From the NCBI GenBank assembly GCA_024400635.1, contig JAKSMI010000003.1:189076-253075 (forward strand): a stretch of 64,000 nucleotides of DNA, in the 5' to 3' direction. Of this stretch, positions 38,337-47,747 are shown in pieces (position 1 is the first letter of the stretch; each line of letters opens with the position of its first letter). Source of the DNA: Bacteroidales bacterium. Lineage in GTDB: Bacteria; Bacteroidota; Bacteroidia; Bacteroidales; WCHB1-69. The translations under genes were made by a program, and so were the position numbers. Below the pieces are notes generated by a model, which ran no database searches, was not told the DNA's origin, and saw nothing but the letters and a program-made list of their open reading frames with translations.

Positions 38337-39377
38337 TTAGAAGCTGTAACCTATACCTACGCCCAGGACTTCCTTAAACTGCACACGTGGACCCACATTG
38401 CCCTTTGCGTCAGTAATTTTCACCAAGTCATAGTATTTCAATGAGGTCATCAAGCTGACGTTCAAGACCTTCAGGAACTGATAGGAAATCGAGAAATCCC
38501 AGTCAACATCGAAATTGCCAAAAGGTTGCAATGCATCCTTGCCGGCATATGGAGTAAAGAGCACCAACGTTGACATTATATTCAAATTCTTATAAGTATA
38601 ATTAACCTGCGCCTTGAATGTCAAACCGAAGTCTGCTTTATAACATTTTCCCAATTCGGTATCACCAACACCAATACCGTATGACTGACGCATTGCGAGG
38701 ATAGGAACCGTGCAAGTGGTAATACGGCCCGCTACCGGTGAGAAATACAATGACAAGAAATTCTTGGGTTTCCAGTCGATACCGACAGAAATATCGGTAT
38801 AAGATGGTGAAAGCCAATTGGATACATACTCTGGATAAGGAACTTCCTCTTTATCGAATTTAGCATAATCATTACCACGGGCGAATTGTGACTTAAAGCC
38901 GGCCATAACCGTAACAAACCATGTTTTCTTGAACTCGAAACCGTACTTGGTACTGAAGTCTATTTTATCACTAGACTTACGCCACTTGGTTTCTGCGGGA
39001 TTTCCCTGTGGGTCGACAAAACTGCGAGCACCCGATGAGAACATCATTCCAATTTCAGTCTGCAAATGCGATTCCCAAGAATGATTGCCTTTTTGAAAAG
39101 CCAGATTCAAGTTGGCGAAAAGGACACCGTTAGCATTGTTAGTACCACCGGCAGCCCAGTTTGTGAATGAAGTCTGCGTAACATTCAAACCAACAATACC
39201 CGTCAATTTCCAGTATTTCTGCCAATCCGTTGAATCCTTTGGAAGATTAGGATCCACATTTTTCTTAAAGAGGGGTTTCAATTGAGATGCTGGAGCAAAA
39301 CCAATGCCTGATTCTGCCGCATTTACAATTACACAAGATGCCAAAATGACACAAATCAAAGATAGAATTTTTTTCAT
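38337..39377 (-). CDS. DUF3078 outer-membrane protein
   Basis: A 346-residue exported protein with a signal peptide (MKKILSLICVILASCVIVNA). The segment DWQKYWKLTGIVGLNVTQTS followed by FTNWAAGGTNN is the DUF3078 signature, and the rest alternates like a beta-barrel, ending in an aromatic strand (VLGVGIGYSF). It is probably in the outer membrane; function is unknown. I chose the ATG at 39377; one at 39383 adds two residues. It is the last gene of the topA operon, 12 bp after the ureohydrolase-like gene. Confidence 0.92.
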   Translation of the reverse strand: MKKILSLICVILASCVIVNAAESGIGFAPASQLKPLFKKNVDPNLPKDSTDWQKYWKLTGIVGLNVTQTSFTNWAAGGTNNANGVLFANLNLAFQKGNHSWESHLQTEIGMMFSSGARSFVDPQGNPAETKWRKSSDKIDFSTKYGFEFKKTWFVTVMAGFKSQFARGNDYAKFDKEEVPYPEYVSNWLSPSYTDISVGIDWKPKNFLSLYFSPVAGRITTCTVPILAMRQSYGIGVGDTELGKCYKADFGLTFKAQVNYTYKNLNIMSTLVLFTPYAGKDALQPFGNFDVDWDFSISYQFLKVLNVSLMTSLKYYDLVKITDAKGNVGPRVQFKEVLGVGIGYSF

Positions 39378-39395
39378 AAGCAATATTTTTTTAGT

Positions 39396-40571
39396 TTATC
39401 TATTCAATTTATGATAAGCACGCCACCAGCGATCGGGAATTTTATCCTTGCAGGCGGTTTCGTAATCTTTTTTTGAGCAAGGCAAGAAATACCTTTGTTC
39501 CAAATCTTTTTTAATATTGATGACAGGTACAACCACCCACCAGCGTCCGGTTTTCTTGCTGAAATAGAATTCCATCTCGTCGATGCTTTCCGAAACGGGA
39601 ACGCTATAACGGATATACATGTTTCTATCTTTGAAGAAAATATCACCTTGGCGGTTCAAATAACCTTCGATAAAATACCAAAGGACATGGCCTATCAACT
39701 GGGCGGTCTGAAAACCGCTATCCAGCGTTGGATCATACTCATAAATACCTATCGAGGAAAGTTTGTCGCTGACGCCAGCGAAGCGCGCCACCTGACAGAT
39801 TTCTTCACCATAAAAGCCATTGGAAGACGCGTTGGGATTGCCTGGGGCGTCAGGGCGACGCACCGCCGAAATATCAATGCTCATCATCTCCGCATTTCTG
39901 ACAATGGCCTCTACCTCTTCCATTTCCTGACGCATCATTCCTACTCTGTAAGTCTCAAAATGCAATTGGTTCATCAAATGGATGCTTTCAGGACTATTCA
40001 TATAGGTCTGATAACCAATGTTGGCATAATTGAGCAGATAGTTGGGCTCCTGAAGGACAATCTTGTTCAAATAGCAATCCGAACGGATTTCTCCTTCTTC
40101 GTTACCCAAATCAAAACGAGCATCAACCGCAACGATATTGACCAGTTGCTCCAATTTCTCATAAGCGCGGTAATTGGCATACGCCAAATCATTACTTCCA
40201 CCCATAATAATTGGAATTATCTTATTTTCAATAAGATATGATAAAATATCAGACAAAACCTGATAAGTATCCTCAACGGTTTCCCCTAAAATCAGATTTC
40301 CCAGATCGAGGATTTTTACTGGTTTGTCCCAACAATATAGTCTATAGAATTGGCTACGGATTTCATCCGGGGCCATGGAGCAGGAACTGTTGTTGACGGC
40401 GTTTCTCGACTCGGGGACACCAAGAATAGCAAATTCAACACCTTCCAAATCCACACTGCCTTCAGGATCGAAGAAACAGACATTGCCCACCAACTGCGCG
40501 GCATCATATTTGCCATTAGGAAAACCAATCCTATCGAAATCGACAGCTTCAAAGAAAGGAGACAAATCCAT
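39396..40571 (-). CDS. Ureohydrolase-fold protein (formimidoylglutamase-like) with degenerate metal site
   Basis: The 391-residue protein has the arginase/agmatinase fold, but the metal-binding motifs are altered. GGSNDLAY stands where GGDH is expected (His to Asn). DARFDLG stands for DAHxD (second position His to Arg). MSIDISAVRRPDAPG stands for SxDxDxxDP (second Asp to Ser). Three of the six ligands to the two manganese ions are therefore gone, so normal hydrolysis is unlikely. About 90 extra C-terminal residues (YFSKKTGRWWVVVPVI ... DRWWRAYHKLNR) are not part of arginase. It lies 2 bp after topA. Such proteins are often annotated as formimidoylglutamase, but that activity is doubtful here. 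Confidence 0.88.
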   Translation of the reverse strand: MDLSPFFEAVDFDRIGFPNGKYDAAQLVGNVCFFDPEGSVDLEGVEFAILGVPESRNAVNNSSCSMAPDEIRSQFYRLYCWDKPVKILDLGNLILGETVEDTYQVLSDILSYLIENKIIPIIMGGSNDLAYANYRAYEKLEQLVNIVAVDARFDLGNEEGEIRSDCYLNKIVLQEPNYLLNYANIGYQTYMNSPESIHLMNQLHFETYRVGMMRQEMEEVEAIVRNAEMMSIDISAVRRPDAPGNPNASSNGFYGEEICQVARFAGVSDKLSSIGIYEYDPTLDSGFQTAQLIGHVLWYFIEGYLNRQGDIFFKDRNMYIRYSVPVSESIDEMEFYFSKKTGRWWVVVPVINIKKDLEQRYFLPCSKKDYETACKDKIPDRWWRAYHKLNR

Positions 40572-40573
40572 TT

Positions 40574-43066
40574 TTATTTCTTTTTACGAAATGTTGTTCT
40601 TTTAGCAGTAGGAGCAGTATTCGCAATTATTTCCAAGCATTCCCCATAGGTAATGTTTTCTGGGATGAGAGTCTTAGGAATCTTGTAATTATTTGTGCCG
40701 TCAGTGATATATGCGCCATAACGGCCATTCATCACTTTCAGGTTTTCGTTTTCAGGGAAAGAAGCCAAGACATTGCGGGTGGCGGCACCTTCAAGATATT
40801 GAACGGCGTCTTCAAGCGTCATTTCCGCAACGGCTGTTCCTTTTGCCAATGTAACATTCTTGTCATCATATTTCAAGTATGGACCATATTTGCCGACAGC
40901 AACATAAACTTCCTTGCCATCGTGTTCTCCCAAAAGGCGAGGAGCTCTGTCCTGATCCACTTTTTTCTTCATTTCGATAAGTTCAACAGCACGTTCATAG
41001 CTGATTTCCGTTGGCTCTTCAGTTTTAGGGATTGACACAAAATTATTGCCATATTTAACATAAGGGCCGAAACGACCAATACCGATAACCAAAGCTTCGC
41101 CTTCATATTCTCCAATATTTTGAGGAAGTTTAAATAAATCCAAAGCTTCCTCCAAAGTAATGCTTTCGATGGATTGCGATGATTTCATGCGAGCATAACG
41201 TGGTTTCTCATCTTCGTAATTCTCTCCGATTTGAACCATGGCGCCATATTTTCCCAATTTGGCATAAACATTGGCATTGGTCTTAGGATCTGTCCCGAGC
41301 AAACGTTCACCGCTGGCCTTGGTAGAATGTGTAATAGCTTCTTCAATTGAATTATGGAAGTCGCCATAAAAATGTTCTATCATCTTCTGCCACTGCATTT
41401 TACCTTCGGCTATTTCGTCAAATTCCTTTTCCACATTAGCCGTAAAGCCATAATCCATAATCTCGTTGAAATTATTTTGGAGATAATCATTGACGACGAT
41501 ACCTATGTCGGTAGGGAAAATCTTGTCTTTTTCGTAACCGTATTTTTCTTTTTTCACGGATTCGTGAACATTGCCGTTCTTCAATTTCAGTTGGACATAT
41601 TCGCGTTCGGAACCCGGGCGAGTTTCCTTAACCACATATTCCCTCTTCTGAATCGTAGAGATGGTAGGAGCGAAAGTGGAAGGACGGCCGATACCCAATT
41701 CTTCCAACTTTTTCACCAAACTCGCTTCTGTATAGCGCACAGGTGGCTGGCTATATTTCTGAGTCGCTGTCAGTTCTGTCGCATTCAGCGAATCACCCAC
41801 AGACATTGAAGGAAGCAATCCTTTGACTTCTTCCACTTCCTCGTCTTTTGATTCAATGTAAACCTTCAAGAAGCCCTGGAACAAAACGACTTCTCCCGTT
41901 GCGACAAACTTTTCCGGTCTATTGGAAACCGGAATTGTGATGACAGTCTTTTCGGTTCGGGCATCGCTCATCTGCGAAGCGATGGTGCGTTTCCAAATCA
42001 GTTCGTAAAGTCTCTTGGCAAAAGTATCACCGGGAACCGTCTGGTTGCTCATCACGGTCGGACGAATTGCCTCGTGGGCTTCCTGGGCACCTTTGGTTTT
42101 GGTGGTATAATGTCTCGGGTGCGAATATTCAGCCCCATACAACTTGACGATTTCCTCCTTCGCGCTATTGACTGCCAATTGTGACAAGTTGACTGAATCG
42201 GTACGCATATAGGTAATGTAACCTTGTTCATAAAGCTGTTGGGCAACCACCATGGTCTTGCTAACGGAGAAGCCCAATTTACGAGAAGCTTCCTGTTGGA
42301 GCGTTGAAGTGGTAAAAGGAGCCGCGGGAACTTTCTTTCCTGGATTTTTTTCAACCGCGGAAATTGAATAGCTTGCAGATTTGCAATCATTCAAAAATTT
42401 GAGTGTTTCCTCTTTTTCATTAAAACGCTTGTCCAATTCGGCCTCAAAAGTCTTTTTAACATCATCATTGGAAACAAAATCGCCAGTAATTCTAAAAGAA
42501 GAAGTACTTTGGAAAGCTTTTATTTCGTGCTCGCGTTCAACGATGAGCTTGACAGCGACAGACTGTACGCGGCCGGCAGAAAGCTGCGGTTTCACTTTGC
42601 GCCAGAGCACGGGTGACAATTCAAAGCCCACAAGACGATCGAGAATACGACGGGCCTGCTGGGCATTCACCAAGTCGACATCCAACTGACGGGGATTGGC
42701 CAAAGCCTTTTCGATAGCGGGTTTTGTGATTTCGTGGAATACGATACGTTTTGTTTTCGCCGGAGCAATGTCCGCCACTTCCATCAAATGCCAGGAAATG
42801 GCTTCCCCCTCACGGTCATCATCGGTGGCAAGCCAGACGGTATCTGCCTCGTTTGCCCATTTTTTTATGTCTTGAATCAGTTTTTTCTTTTCATCAAGGA
42901 TTTCATATTTGGGATTGAAACCTTTCGTTATGTCAATACCTAAATCCTTTTGCGGCAAATCACGTACGTGCCCCTTGCTTGAAACAACTGTAAAATCCTT
43001 GCCGATGAACTTCTGGATGGTTTTAGCTTTCGCAGGAGATTCTACGATGATTAAATCTTTGCTCAT
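40574..43066 (-). CDS. topA: DNA topoisomerase I
   Basis: Type IA topoisomerase that relaxes negative supercoils. It has 830 residues. The toprim domain starts IVESPAKAKTIQKFIGKDF with VWLATDDDREGEAISWHL, and the active-site Tyr is in YITYMRTDSVNLSQ at about residue 285. Zinc fingers are replaced by three C-terminal topo C-repeats of the form GxxxYVKYGNNFVSIP, typical of Bacteroidota, and the end is basic (TAKRTTFRKKK). It heads an operon with the ureohydrolase-like and DUF3078 genes. Confidence 0.97.
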   Translation of the reverse strand: MSKDLIIVESPAKAKTIQKFIGKDFTVVSSKGHVRDLPQKDLGIDITKGFNPKYEILDEKKKLIQDIKKWANEADTVWLATDDDREGEAISWHLMEVADIAPAKTKRIVFHEITKPAIEKALANPRQLDVDLVNAQQARRILDRLVGFELSPVLWRKVKPQLSAGRVQSVAVKLIVEREHEIKAFQSTSSFRITGDFVSNDDVKKTFEAELDKRFNEKEETLKFLNDCKSASYSISAVEKNPGKKVPAAPFTTSTLQQEASRKLGFSVSKTMVVAQQLYEQGYITYMRTDSVNLSQLAVNSAKEEIVKLYGAEYSHPRHYTTKTKGAQEAHEAIRPTVMSNQTVPGDTFAKRLYELIWKRTIASQMSDARTEKTVITIPVSNRPEKFVATGEVVLFQGFLKVYIESKDEEVEEVKGLLPSMSVGDSLNATELTATQKYSQPPVRYTEASLVKKLEELGIGRPSTFAPTISTIQKREYVVKETRPGSEREYVQLKLKNGNVHESVKKEKYGYEKDKIFPTDIGIVVNDYLQNNFNEIMDYGFTANVEKEFDEIAEGKMQWQKMIEHFYGDFHNSIEEAITHSTKASGERLLGTDPKTNANVYAKLGKYGAMVQIGENYEDEKPRYARMKSSQSIESITLEEALDLFKLPQNIGEYEGEALVIGIGRFGPYVKYGNNFVSIPKTEEPTEISYERAVELIEMKKKVDQDRAPRLLGEHDGKEVYVAVGKYGPYLKYDDKNVTLAKGTAVAEMTLEDAVQYLEGAATRNVLASFPENENLKVMNGRYGAYITDGTNNYKIPKTLIPENITYGECLEIIANTAPTAKRTTFRKKK

Positions 43067-43120
43067 ATTAGAAATTTATACAATTATATATACATTAATA
43101 TTCCTTGCTTTTTGAGGTGG

Positions 43121-43128
43121 CAAAAATA
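43121..43128 (-). promoter_or_regulatory. Predicted -7 box of the topA operon
   Basis: The minus strand reads TATTTTTG, a TAnnTTTG match, 54 bp before the topA ATG. A long T/A run lies upstream on the same strand. Confidence 0.5.
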
Positions 43129-43221
43129 CAATTTTTTTTGAAACGTCAGATTTTTATTTTTTGCCTCAAGTCGTCGGTGAATTTTTTTTAATACACTCCT
43201 TCATTTTTTCAAAAAAATATG

Positions 43222-43229
43222 TATCTTTG
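43222..43229 (+). promoter_or_regulatory. Predicted -7 box of the small T9SS substrate gene
   Basis: TATCTTTG matches TAnnTTTG, 30 bp before the ATG at 43260 and divergent from the topA promoter. The 193 bp between topA and this gene hold both promoters and A/T runs only. Confidence 0.55.
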
Positions 43230-43259
43230 CATGATTAAATTTAAAAACAAAATAATATT

Positions 43260-44000
43260 ATGAAGAGATTTTTTATGCTTTTGCTGATGTTCGTAACCGT
43301 TGGCGTTTACGCACAATCTAATACCTTATCCATAAAATACGATGATAATGTTTTGAATCCGGTTGATACCGTATATCAAACCATTACATACACTCCAGAA
43401 CACAACAGCAATTCCTATTTTGATTTTTATCTTTATATCACCAACAATACAGATGAAGCTGTAACCTATAACATTTGGAGATCCAATATGGAGATGATTG
43501 ACAACGCCCAGGTTTCAATGTGCCTCTCTGTTTGCTATCCTCCTTCAGTAGAACTCATATCCGACATCAACATTGACGCCCACGAAACAAATGCATTCCA
43601 CATCTCCTATTATCCCTATCTTGGCATTGGGACTTCTTATATCAGCTTCCAGTTTACGCCCCAAAACGCAACAGAGACCACCGATTTCAGCGAAATAACT
43701 TTCGCCATCACCACGCAAACCGGCACATCAATCCGCAACGATGTATCTGTCAGCGAATTAAGAGCATATCCAAATCCCGCATCTGAAATTGTAAACATTG
43801 CTTATTCTTACAAAGGAGATGCCTCAAATGTCAATCTCGTGGTTAAGAATCTGATGGGTGCCACCATTACCAGCCAAGCTGTCCCAGCCAACGGCAATGT
43901 CGTCAAACTCAATATTTCCGATTTTGCTTCCGGCATCTATTTCTACTCCATCGAAGCCGACGGAAGACCTATAACGACAAAGAAATTATTGGTAAAATAG
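43260..44000 (+). CDS. Small secreted protein with T9SS type A sorting domain
   Basis: A 246-residue protein with a signal peptide (ending VGVYAQ), one beta-sandwich domain (about residues 20-155) and a type A sorting domain: RAYPNPASEIVNIAYSYKGD, then SDFASGIYFYSIEADG and the basic end TTKKLLVK. The N-terminal domain has no family that I can name; it looks like a DUF1573- or Ig-like fold. It is expected to be exported by T9SS and either released or attached to the surface. A DUF4271 membrane protein follows after 18 bp. Confidence 0.88.
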   Translation: MKRFFMLLLMFVTVGVYAQSNTLSIKYDDNVLNPVDTVYQTITYTPEHNSNSYFDFYLYITNNTDEAVTYNIWRSNMEMIDNAQVSMCLSVCYPPSVELISDINIDAHETNAFHISYYPYLGIGTSYISFQFTPQNATETTDFSEITFAITTQTGTSIRNDVSVSELRAYPNPASEIVNIAYSYKGDASNVNLVVKNLMGATITSQAVPANGNVVKLNISDFASGIYFYSIEADGRPITTKKLLVK

Positions 44001-44018
44001 CATTTCCTGACACTTACC

Positions 44019-44699
44019 ATGTGGCAGCTCGGCGGAAACGAATTTGATTTTTCGGCGATCCCAATATCCAACAGTCATTGGACAATGTTTATTTTATTAT
44101 TGGCATTGTTATTGACAACCTTGGTCACTGTTTTCTCTCGCCACAAATTTCTGCTGCTGCTCAAATCCCTCTTTTCCAAACGAGCCTTCTCTCAACTCAC
44201 CAAGGAAATCCGTTTCTTTAGCGAAGGTTCGTTTGACTTCATTTTCCCAGCGGTATTTCTCACATTCCCAGTCTGCGTCATCCAACTGATGCAGCACCTG
44301 GCTCCCAACATCATGTTGGATTACCACTATTTCAAATGTTTTGTGCTGATCTTTTTGGCTATTATTGCTCTCTTTGCCGCGAAATATCTAATCAGCATAT
44401 TCTTGTTCAAGATTTTCGATTGTGAAGACAATAAAATTCCCTTCCTGTTTTTGGATTACTCCTATTTATGCAATACCGCCATCGTTTTATGGACAAGCAT
44501 TCTAATTGTAGAATTTACCGGTTTTTTTAATTTATATTGGGGAACCTTATCCATCATTGTCACTTTGTATGTTTTAAAAACCTATAAAAAATTTCTTTTT
44601 AAATCTTCGAAAGTCAATTTACTTCAATTTTTTTTGTACTTTTGCACGCTTGAAATCTTACCGTATTTGATTTGCATAAAATTAGTTTTTATACATTGA
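44019..44699 (+). CDS. DUF4271 integral membrane protein
   Basis: A 226-residue protein with about six hydrophobic helices, starting MFILLLALLLTTLVTVFS, and the loop SRHKFLLLLKSLFSKRAFSQ. Size, topology and place directly before a HemD-like protein match DUF4271, a Bacteroidota membrane family without known function. It starts 18 bp after the T9SS substrate gene and ends 45 bp before hemD. Confidence 0.85.
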   Translation: MWQLGGNEFDFSAIPISNSHWTMFILLLALLLTTLVTVFSRHKFLLLLKSLFSKRAFSQLTKEIRFFSEGSFDFIFPAVFLTFPVCVIQLMQHLAPNIMLDYHYFKCFVLIFLAIIALFAAKYLISIFLFKIFDCEDNKIPFLFLDYSYLCNTAIVLWTSILIVEFTGFFNLYWGTLSIIVTLYVLKTYKKFLFKSSKVNLLQFFLYFCTLEILPYLICIKLVFIH

Positions 44700-44744
44700 T
44701 AATAAGTAAGTTACAATAGAATACACACTAATTAGCATGTGCAG

Positions 44745-45512
44745 ATGAAAGTCAAAAATATCCTTATTTCGCAGAATGCTCCTGTAGATTTTGCAAAATC
44801 ACCTTACGCAGAATTAACAAAAAAATATAGCGTCAACATAGATTTTTATAAATTTTTCAAATTCGAAGCCATTTCCAGTGCCGAATTCAGGCAGAGCAAA
44901 GTTAACATTCTCAACCACACTGCCATCATCTTTTCCAGCCAAGTGGCCATTGATTATTTCTTTCAGTTGGCTCAGGATATGCGTATTGAAATTCCTGAGA
45001 CAATGAAATATTTCTGTCCAACTGAAAACATAGCTCATTATCTACAACGTTATATTCAATTTAGGAAAAGAAAGATTTTCTTTCCCAAGAACAATACGCC
45101 AGCCGGCATTTTCGAACTTTTCTCAAAGAATACGGAATTATCCTATTTGATTCCCTGCTCTTCTGAATCACAAGGCAGCAAGTATGCCGAATATTTTGAA
45201 GAAAACGGCATCAGCTATTCCAACGCTGTCGTTTTCAAATCCATTCCGGCCGAAGTCAGCAACGACATTGACATCACCAAATACGACATGCTCGTTTTTT
45301 TCAGTCCCGTTGGTGTTCAGTCGCTCAAAAAGAACTTTCCTTTCTTCAAACAAAACGAGAACATTGCCATTGGAGCGCTGGGGGCAGCTGTCACTCAGGC
45401 TCTCGAAATGGAAGGTTTTACCGTCAATGTGAAAGCCCCGACGAAAGAGGCTCCATCCATCACTTCCGCCATTGACTTATTCCTGAAAGATAATGCAACC
45501 AAAAGGAGATAA
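44745..45512 (+). CDS. hemD: Uroporphyrinogen-III synthase-like protein
   Basis: HemD closes hydroxymethylbilane into uroporphyrinogen III. The 255-residue protein has the two-lobed HEM4 pattern: KVKNILISQNAP at the N-terminus, AIIFSSQVAIDYFF, LIPCSSESQGSKY and FFSPVGVQSLKKNFPFF. HemD sequences are poorly conserved, so the activity is likely but not proven. No other haem gene is near; many Bacteroidota keep this gene next to DUF4271 and rnpA in this same way. I use the ATG at 44745 rather than the GTG at 44739. Its end overlaps rnpA by 20 nt. Confidence 0.87.
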   Translation: MKVKNILISQNAPVDFAKSPYAELTKKYSVNIDFYKFFKFEAISSAEFRQSKVNILNHTAIIFSSQVAIDYFFQLAQDMRIEIPETMKYFCPTENIAHYLQRYIQFRKRKIFFPKNNTPAGIFELFSKNTELSYLIPCSSESQGSKYAEYFEENGISYSNAVVFKSIPAEVSNDIDITKYDMLVFFSPVGVQSLKKNFPFFKQNENIAIGALGAAVTQALEMEGFTVNVKAPTKEAPSITSAIDLFLKDNATKRR

Positions 45513-45921
45513 GGAACTTACATTCTCCTTTGCGAAAGCCGAGCGTCTTTGCTCGCGCCTCGAAATAGAGCAACTGCTCCAGCAGAAGCAATCCGTTTTT
45601 TCTTATCCTTTCAAATGCTATTATAGATTTCTTTCGACAACCGAAGACCATCCATTGTCACAAATGGCTGTCAGCGTACCCAAAAAAATCGAAAAAACCG
45701 CTGTCGGAAGAAACCGCATCAAACGCTGGACGCGTGAAGCCTACCGACTCAACAACAAGCAAAAAATCGCTCCGGCCCTCAATCAGGAATCACTCATTAT
45801 CCAACTTCTATTTGTTTGTATCGGCAAAGAGAACTTGTCCTACCAACGCATAGAAAATTCCGTTTGCCAGATTTTCGCTTTGATAGAAACTCAAATCAAC
45901 AAACATAAAACCATTAATTAA
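45493..45921 (+). CDS. rnpA: Ribonuclease P protein component
   Basis: The protein subunit of RNase P, which matures tRNA 5' ends. It has 142 residues. The RNR signature is present in VGRNRIKRWTREAYRL, preceded by MAVSVPKKIEKTA. The ATG at 45493 overlaps the end of hemD. In many bacteria rnpA follows rpmH; here it lies between hemD and yidD, the usual Bacteroidota order. Confidence 0.95.
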   Translation: MQPKGDKELTFSFAKAERLCSRLEIEQLLQQKQSVFSYPFKCYYRFLSTTEDHPLSQMAVSVPKKIEKTAVGRNRIKRWTREAYRLNNKQKIAPALNQESLIIQLLFVCIGKENLSYQRIENSVCQIFALIETQINKHKTIN

Positions 45922-45968
45922 GATTTTTTAACGCTCAGCAAACCTTTCAATTAACACTTTTTAATAGG

Positions 45969-46220
45969 ATGAAAATTCTAAAAAAAACATGGTTTTATTT
46001 CTGTAAAGGTTTAGCGGCAATAATGATTTTTCTAATCAAAGCATATCAGTGGACCTTGTCGCCGCTGATTGGTCGCCAGTGCCGCTACCAGCCCACGTGT
46101 TCCAACTACGGATTGGAAGCCATTCGGAAACACGGACCATTCAAAGGAGGGTGGCTCACACTCAAACGCGTTCTTTCCTGCAATCCGTGGGGCGGAAGTG
46201 GTTATGACCCAGTGCCATGA
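45969..46220 (+). CDS. yidD: Membrane protein insertion efficiency factor YidD
   Basis: An 83-residue protein that helps YidC insert membrane proteins. The family signature is complete: YQWTLSPLIGRQCRYQPTCS, then YGLEAIRKHGPFKGGW, LKRVLSCNPWGGSGYDPVP. The last 59 nt overlap the end of nnr on the other strand. Confidence 0.96.
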   Translation: MKILKKTWFYFCKGLAAIMIFLIKAYQWTLSPLIGRQCRYQPTCSNYGLEAIRKHGPFKGGWLTLKRVLSCNPWGGSGYDPVP

Positions 46221-47736
46221 GCGCTTTCCCAAAAAAGCGAGGCAAGTCGGAAGCGATAAGGGCGGTGGGGTGTCCCAGTTCGGCGGCGGCGATATCACCA
46301 GCCAAGCCATGAAGGAACACGCCAAGCATCGCCGCCGCCTCGGGCGCATAACCCTGCGACAACAACGCCAACAACAGCCCAGTCAACACGTCGCCACTAC
46401 CAGCCGTCGCCATCCCCGGATTGCCCGTCGAATTGAAATATAAACGTCCATCGGGAAATGACATGGCGGTGTTGGCTCCTTTCAATATCACTATGAGCTC
46501 GTACTTGCGCGAAAATTCACGCAACTTCGCTATCCTTTCAAAATCATTTTCACAATAACCAACCAGACGCTCGAATTCCTTGAAATGTGGCGTTAATATC
46601 GATTTCGCCGGCAGAAATGCCAGCCAAGTCTTGTTCTCTGACAATATATTCAAGGCATCAGCATCCAAAATCAATGGGCCGCCCACTTCGTCCAACAGCA
46701 TTTTCAGCCCCTTCTCGGCCGTTTTGCCGCGTCCCAAACCACAACCCACTGCCACCGCATTGATAGTCGGATACCTTTCCAAATCAACACCGCTGAACGA
46801 ATCATCATCTTCGTCACGGCTCAAAATAGCTTCTGGAATACTGTTGGGCAAATAATCACAAACCTTTCCAGGTGCGTGAACCGTCAATTTGCCAATACCG
46901 CCACGCAAAGCCGACATGGCAGATAAAATGGCAGCTCCCGGCATATCAGCACTCCCCGCAATCAATAAGCCATGCCCCATGCTTCCCTTATGAGCAAATT
47001 TATATGGTTGATGCAACAAATTTGCAATTGTTTTATTTTCAACAATTTGCATCAAAACATCTCGTACGGGCGATTGCAATCCTATGTCGATAATGCCAAC
47101 CCGACCACAACGCTTGGCATTCTCAGGCAGCAAATAGGCCAGTTTCTGAAACTGGAATGTATAGGTCAAATCCGCTTGAAGGCAAGGATTCTGCGCCGGA
47201 GTATGAGCGTCCATAAACAAGCCGGAGGGCGCATCTACCGCCACAACAAAGCAGTGGGCCTCATTGACATCCTCCACCAGATGGGCAAAATATCCCGTCA
47301 GCGGTCGTGACAAACCAATGCCGAAAATCGCATCGATGACCATGGTGTTTTCACCGAAATCAAAATGATTCCCAACAACATAATTTTGCGTAAGATTTTG
47401 ATAATCACCACCAACCAATTCTTTCCAACGCTGCAGATTGATATTAAAACCTTCCGTGCACCGGGTATCGCTTTCTTTGGCCAAGACAACTTTAACCGGC
47501 AGGTTTTGCCGTTTCAGGCAACGGGCAATGACCAAACCATCGCCACCATTATTGCCAGTACCACACAAAACAACGACATTTGAAAAGCAATGCAAGTCAC
47601 ATTCCCGCATCAGCGTTTCAGCAAAACGTGTACCCGCACGCTCCATCAAATCCAAAGAGGAAATTGGTTCTTGACACATCGTAAGTGCTTCACTTTCGCG
47701 CACTTCAGCAACACTCAAGACCATTGGACTTGCCAT
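46162..47736 (-). CDS. nnr: Bifunctional NAD(P)HX epimerase / ADP-dependent NAD(P)HX dehydratase
   Basis: A metabolite repair enzyme that restores hydrated NADH and NADPH. The N-terminal epimerase domain has VVLCGTGNNGGDGLVIARCL and AVDAPSGLFMD. The C-terminal kinase-fold dehydratase has KGSMGHGLLIAGSADMPGAA, LDADALNIL, ILTPHFKEFERL and GNPGMATAGSGDVLTG. The length of 524 residues is normal or slightly long; the last about 19 codons lie antisense inside yidD (tail-to-tail overlap of 59 nt). It is the last gene of a minus-strand operon with DUF4293 (11 bp) and the DPP III lipoprotein. Confidence 0.96.
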   Translation of the reverse strand: MASPMVLSVAEVRESEALTMCQEPISSLDLMERAGTRFAETLMRECDLHCFSNVVVLCGTGNNGGDGLVIARCLKRQNLPVKVVLAKESDTRCTEGFNINLQRWKELVGGDYQNLTQNYVVGNHFDFGENTMVIDAIFGIGLSRPLTGYFAHLVEDVNEAHCFVVAVDAPSGLFMDAHTPAQNPCLQADLTYTFQFQKLAYLLPENAKRCGRVGIIDIGLQSPVRDVLMQIVENKTIANLLHQPYKFAHKGSMGHGLLIAGSADMPGAAILSAMSALRGGIGKLTVHAPGKVCDYLPNSIPEAILSRDEDDDSFSGVDLERYPTINAVAVGCGLGRGKTAEKGLKMLLDEVGGPLILDADALNILSENKTWLAFLPAKSILTPHFKEFERLVGYCENDFERIAKLREFSRKYELIVILKGANTAMSFPDGRLYFNSTGNPGMATAGSGDVLTGLLLALLSQGYAPEAAAMLGVFLHGLAGDIAAAELGHPTALIASDLPRFFGKALMALGHNHFRPTDCRKERV

Positions 47737-47747
47737 TTTCCTATAGA

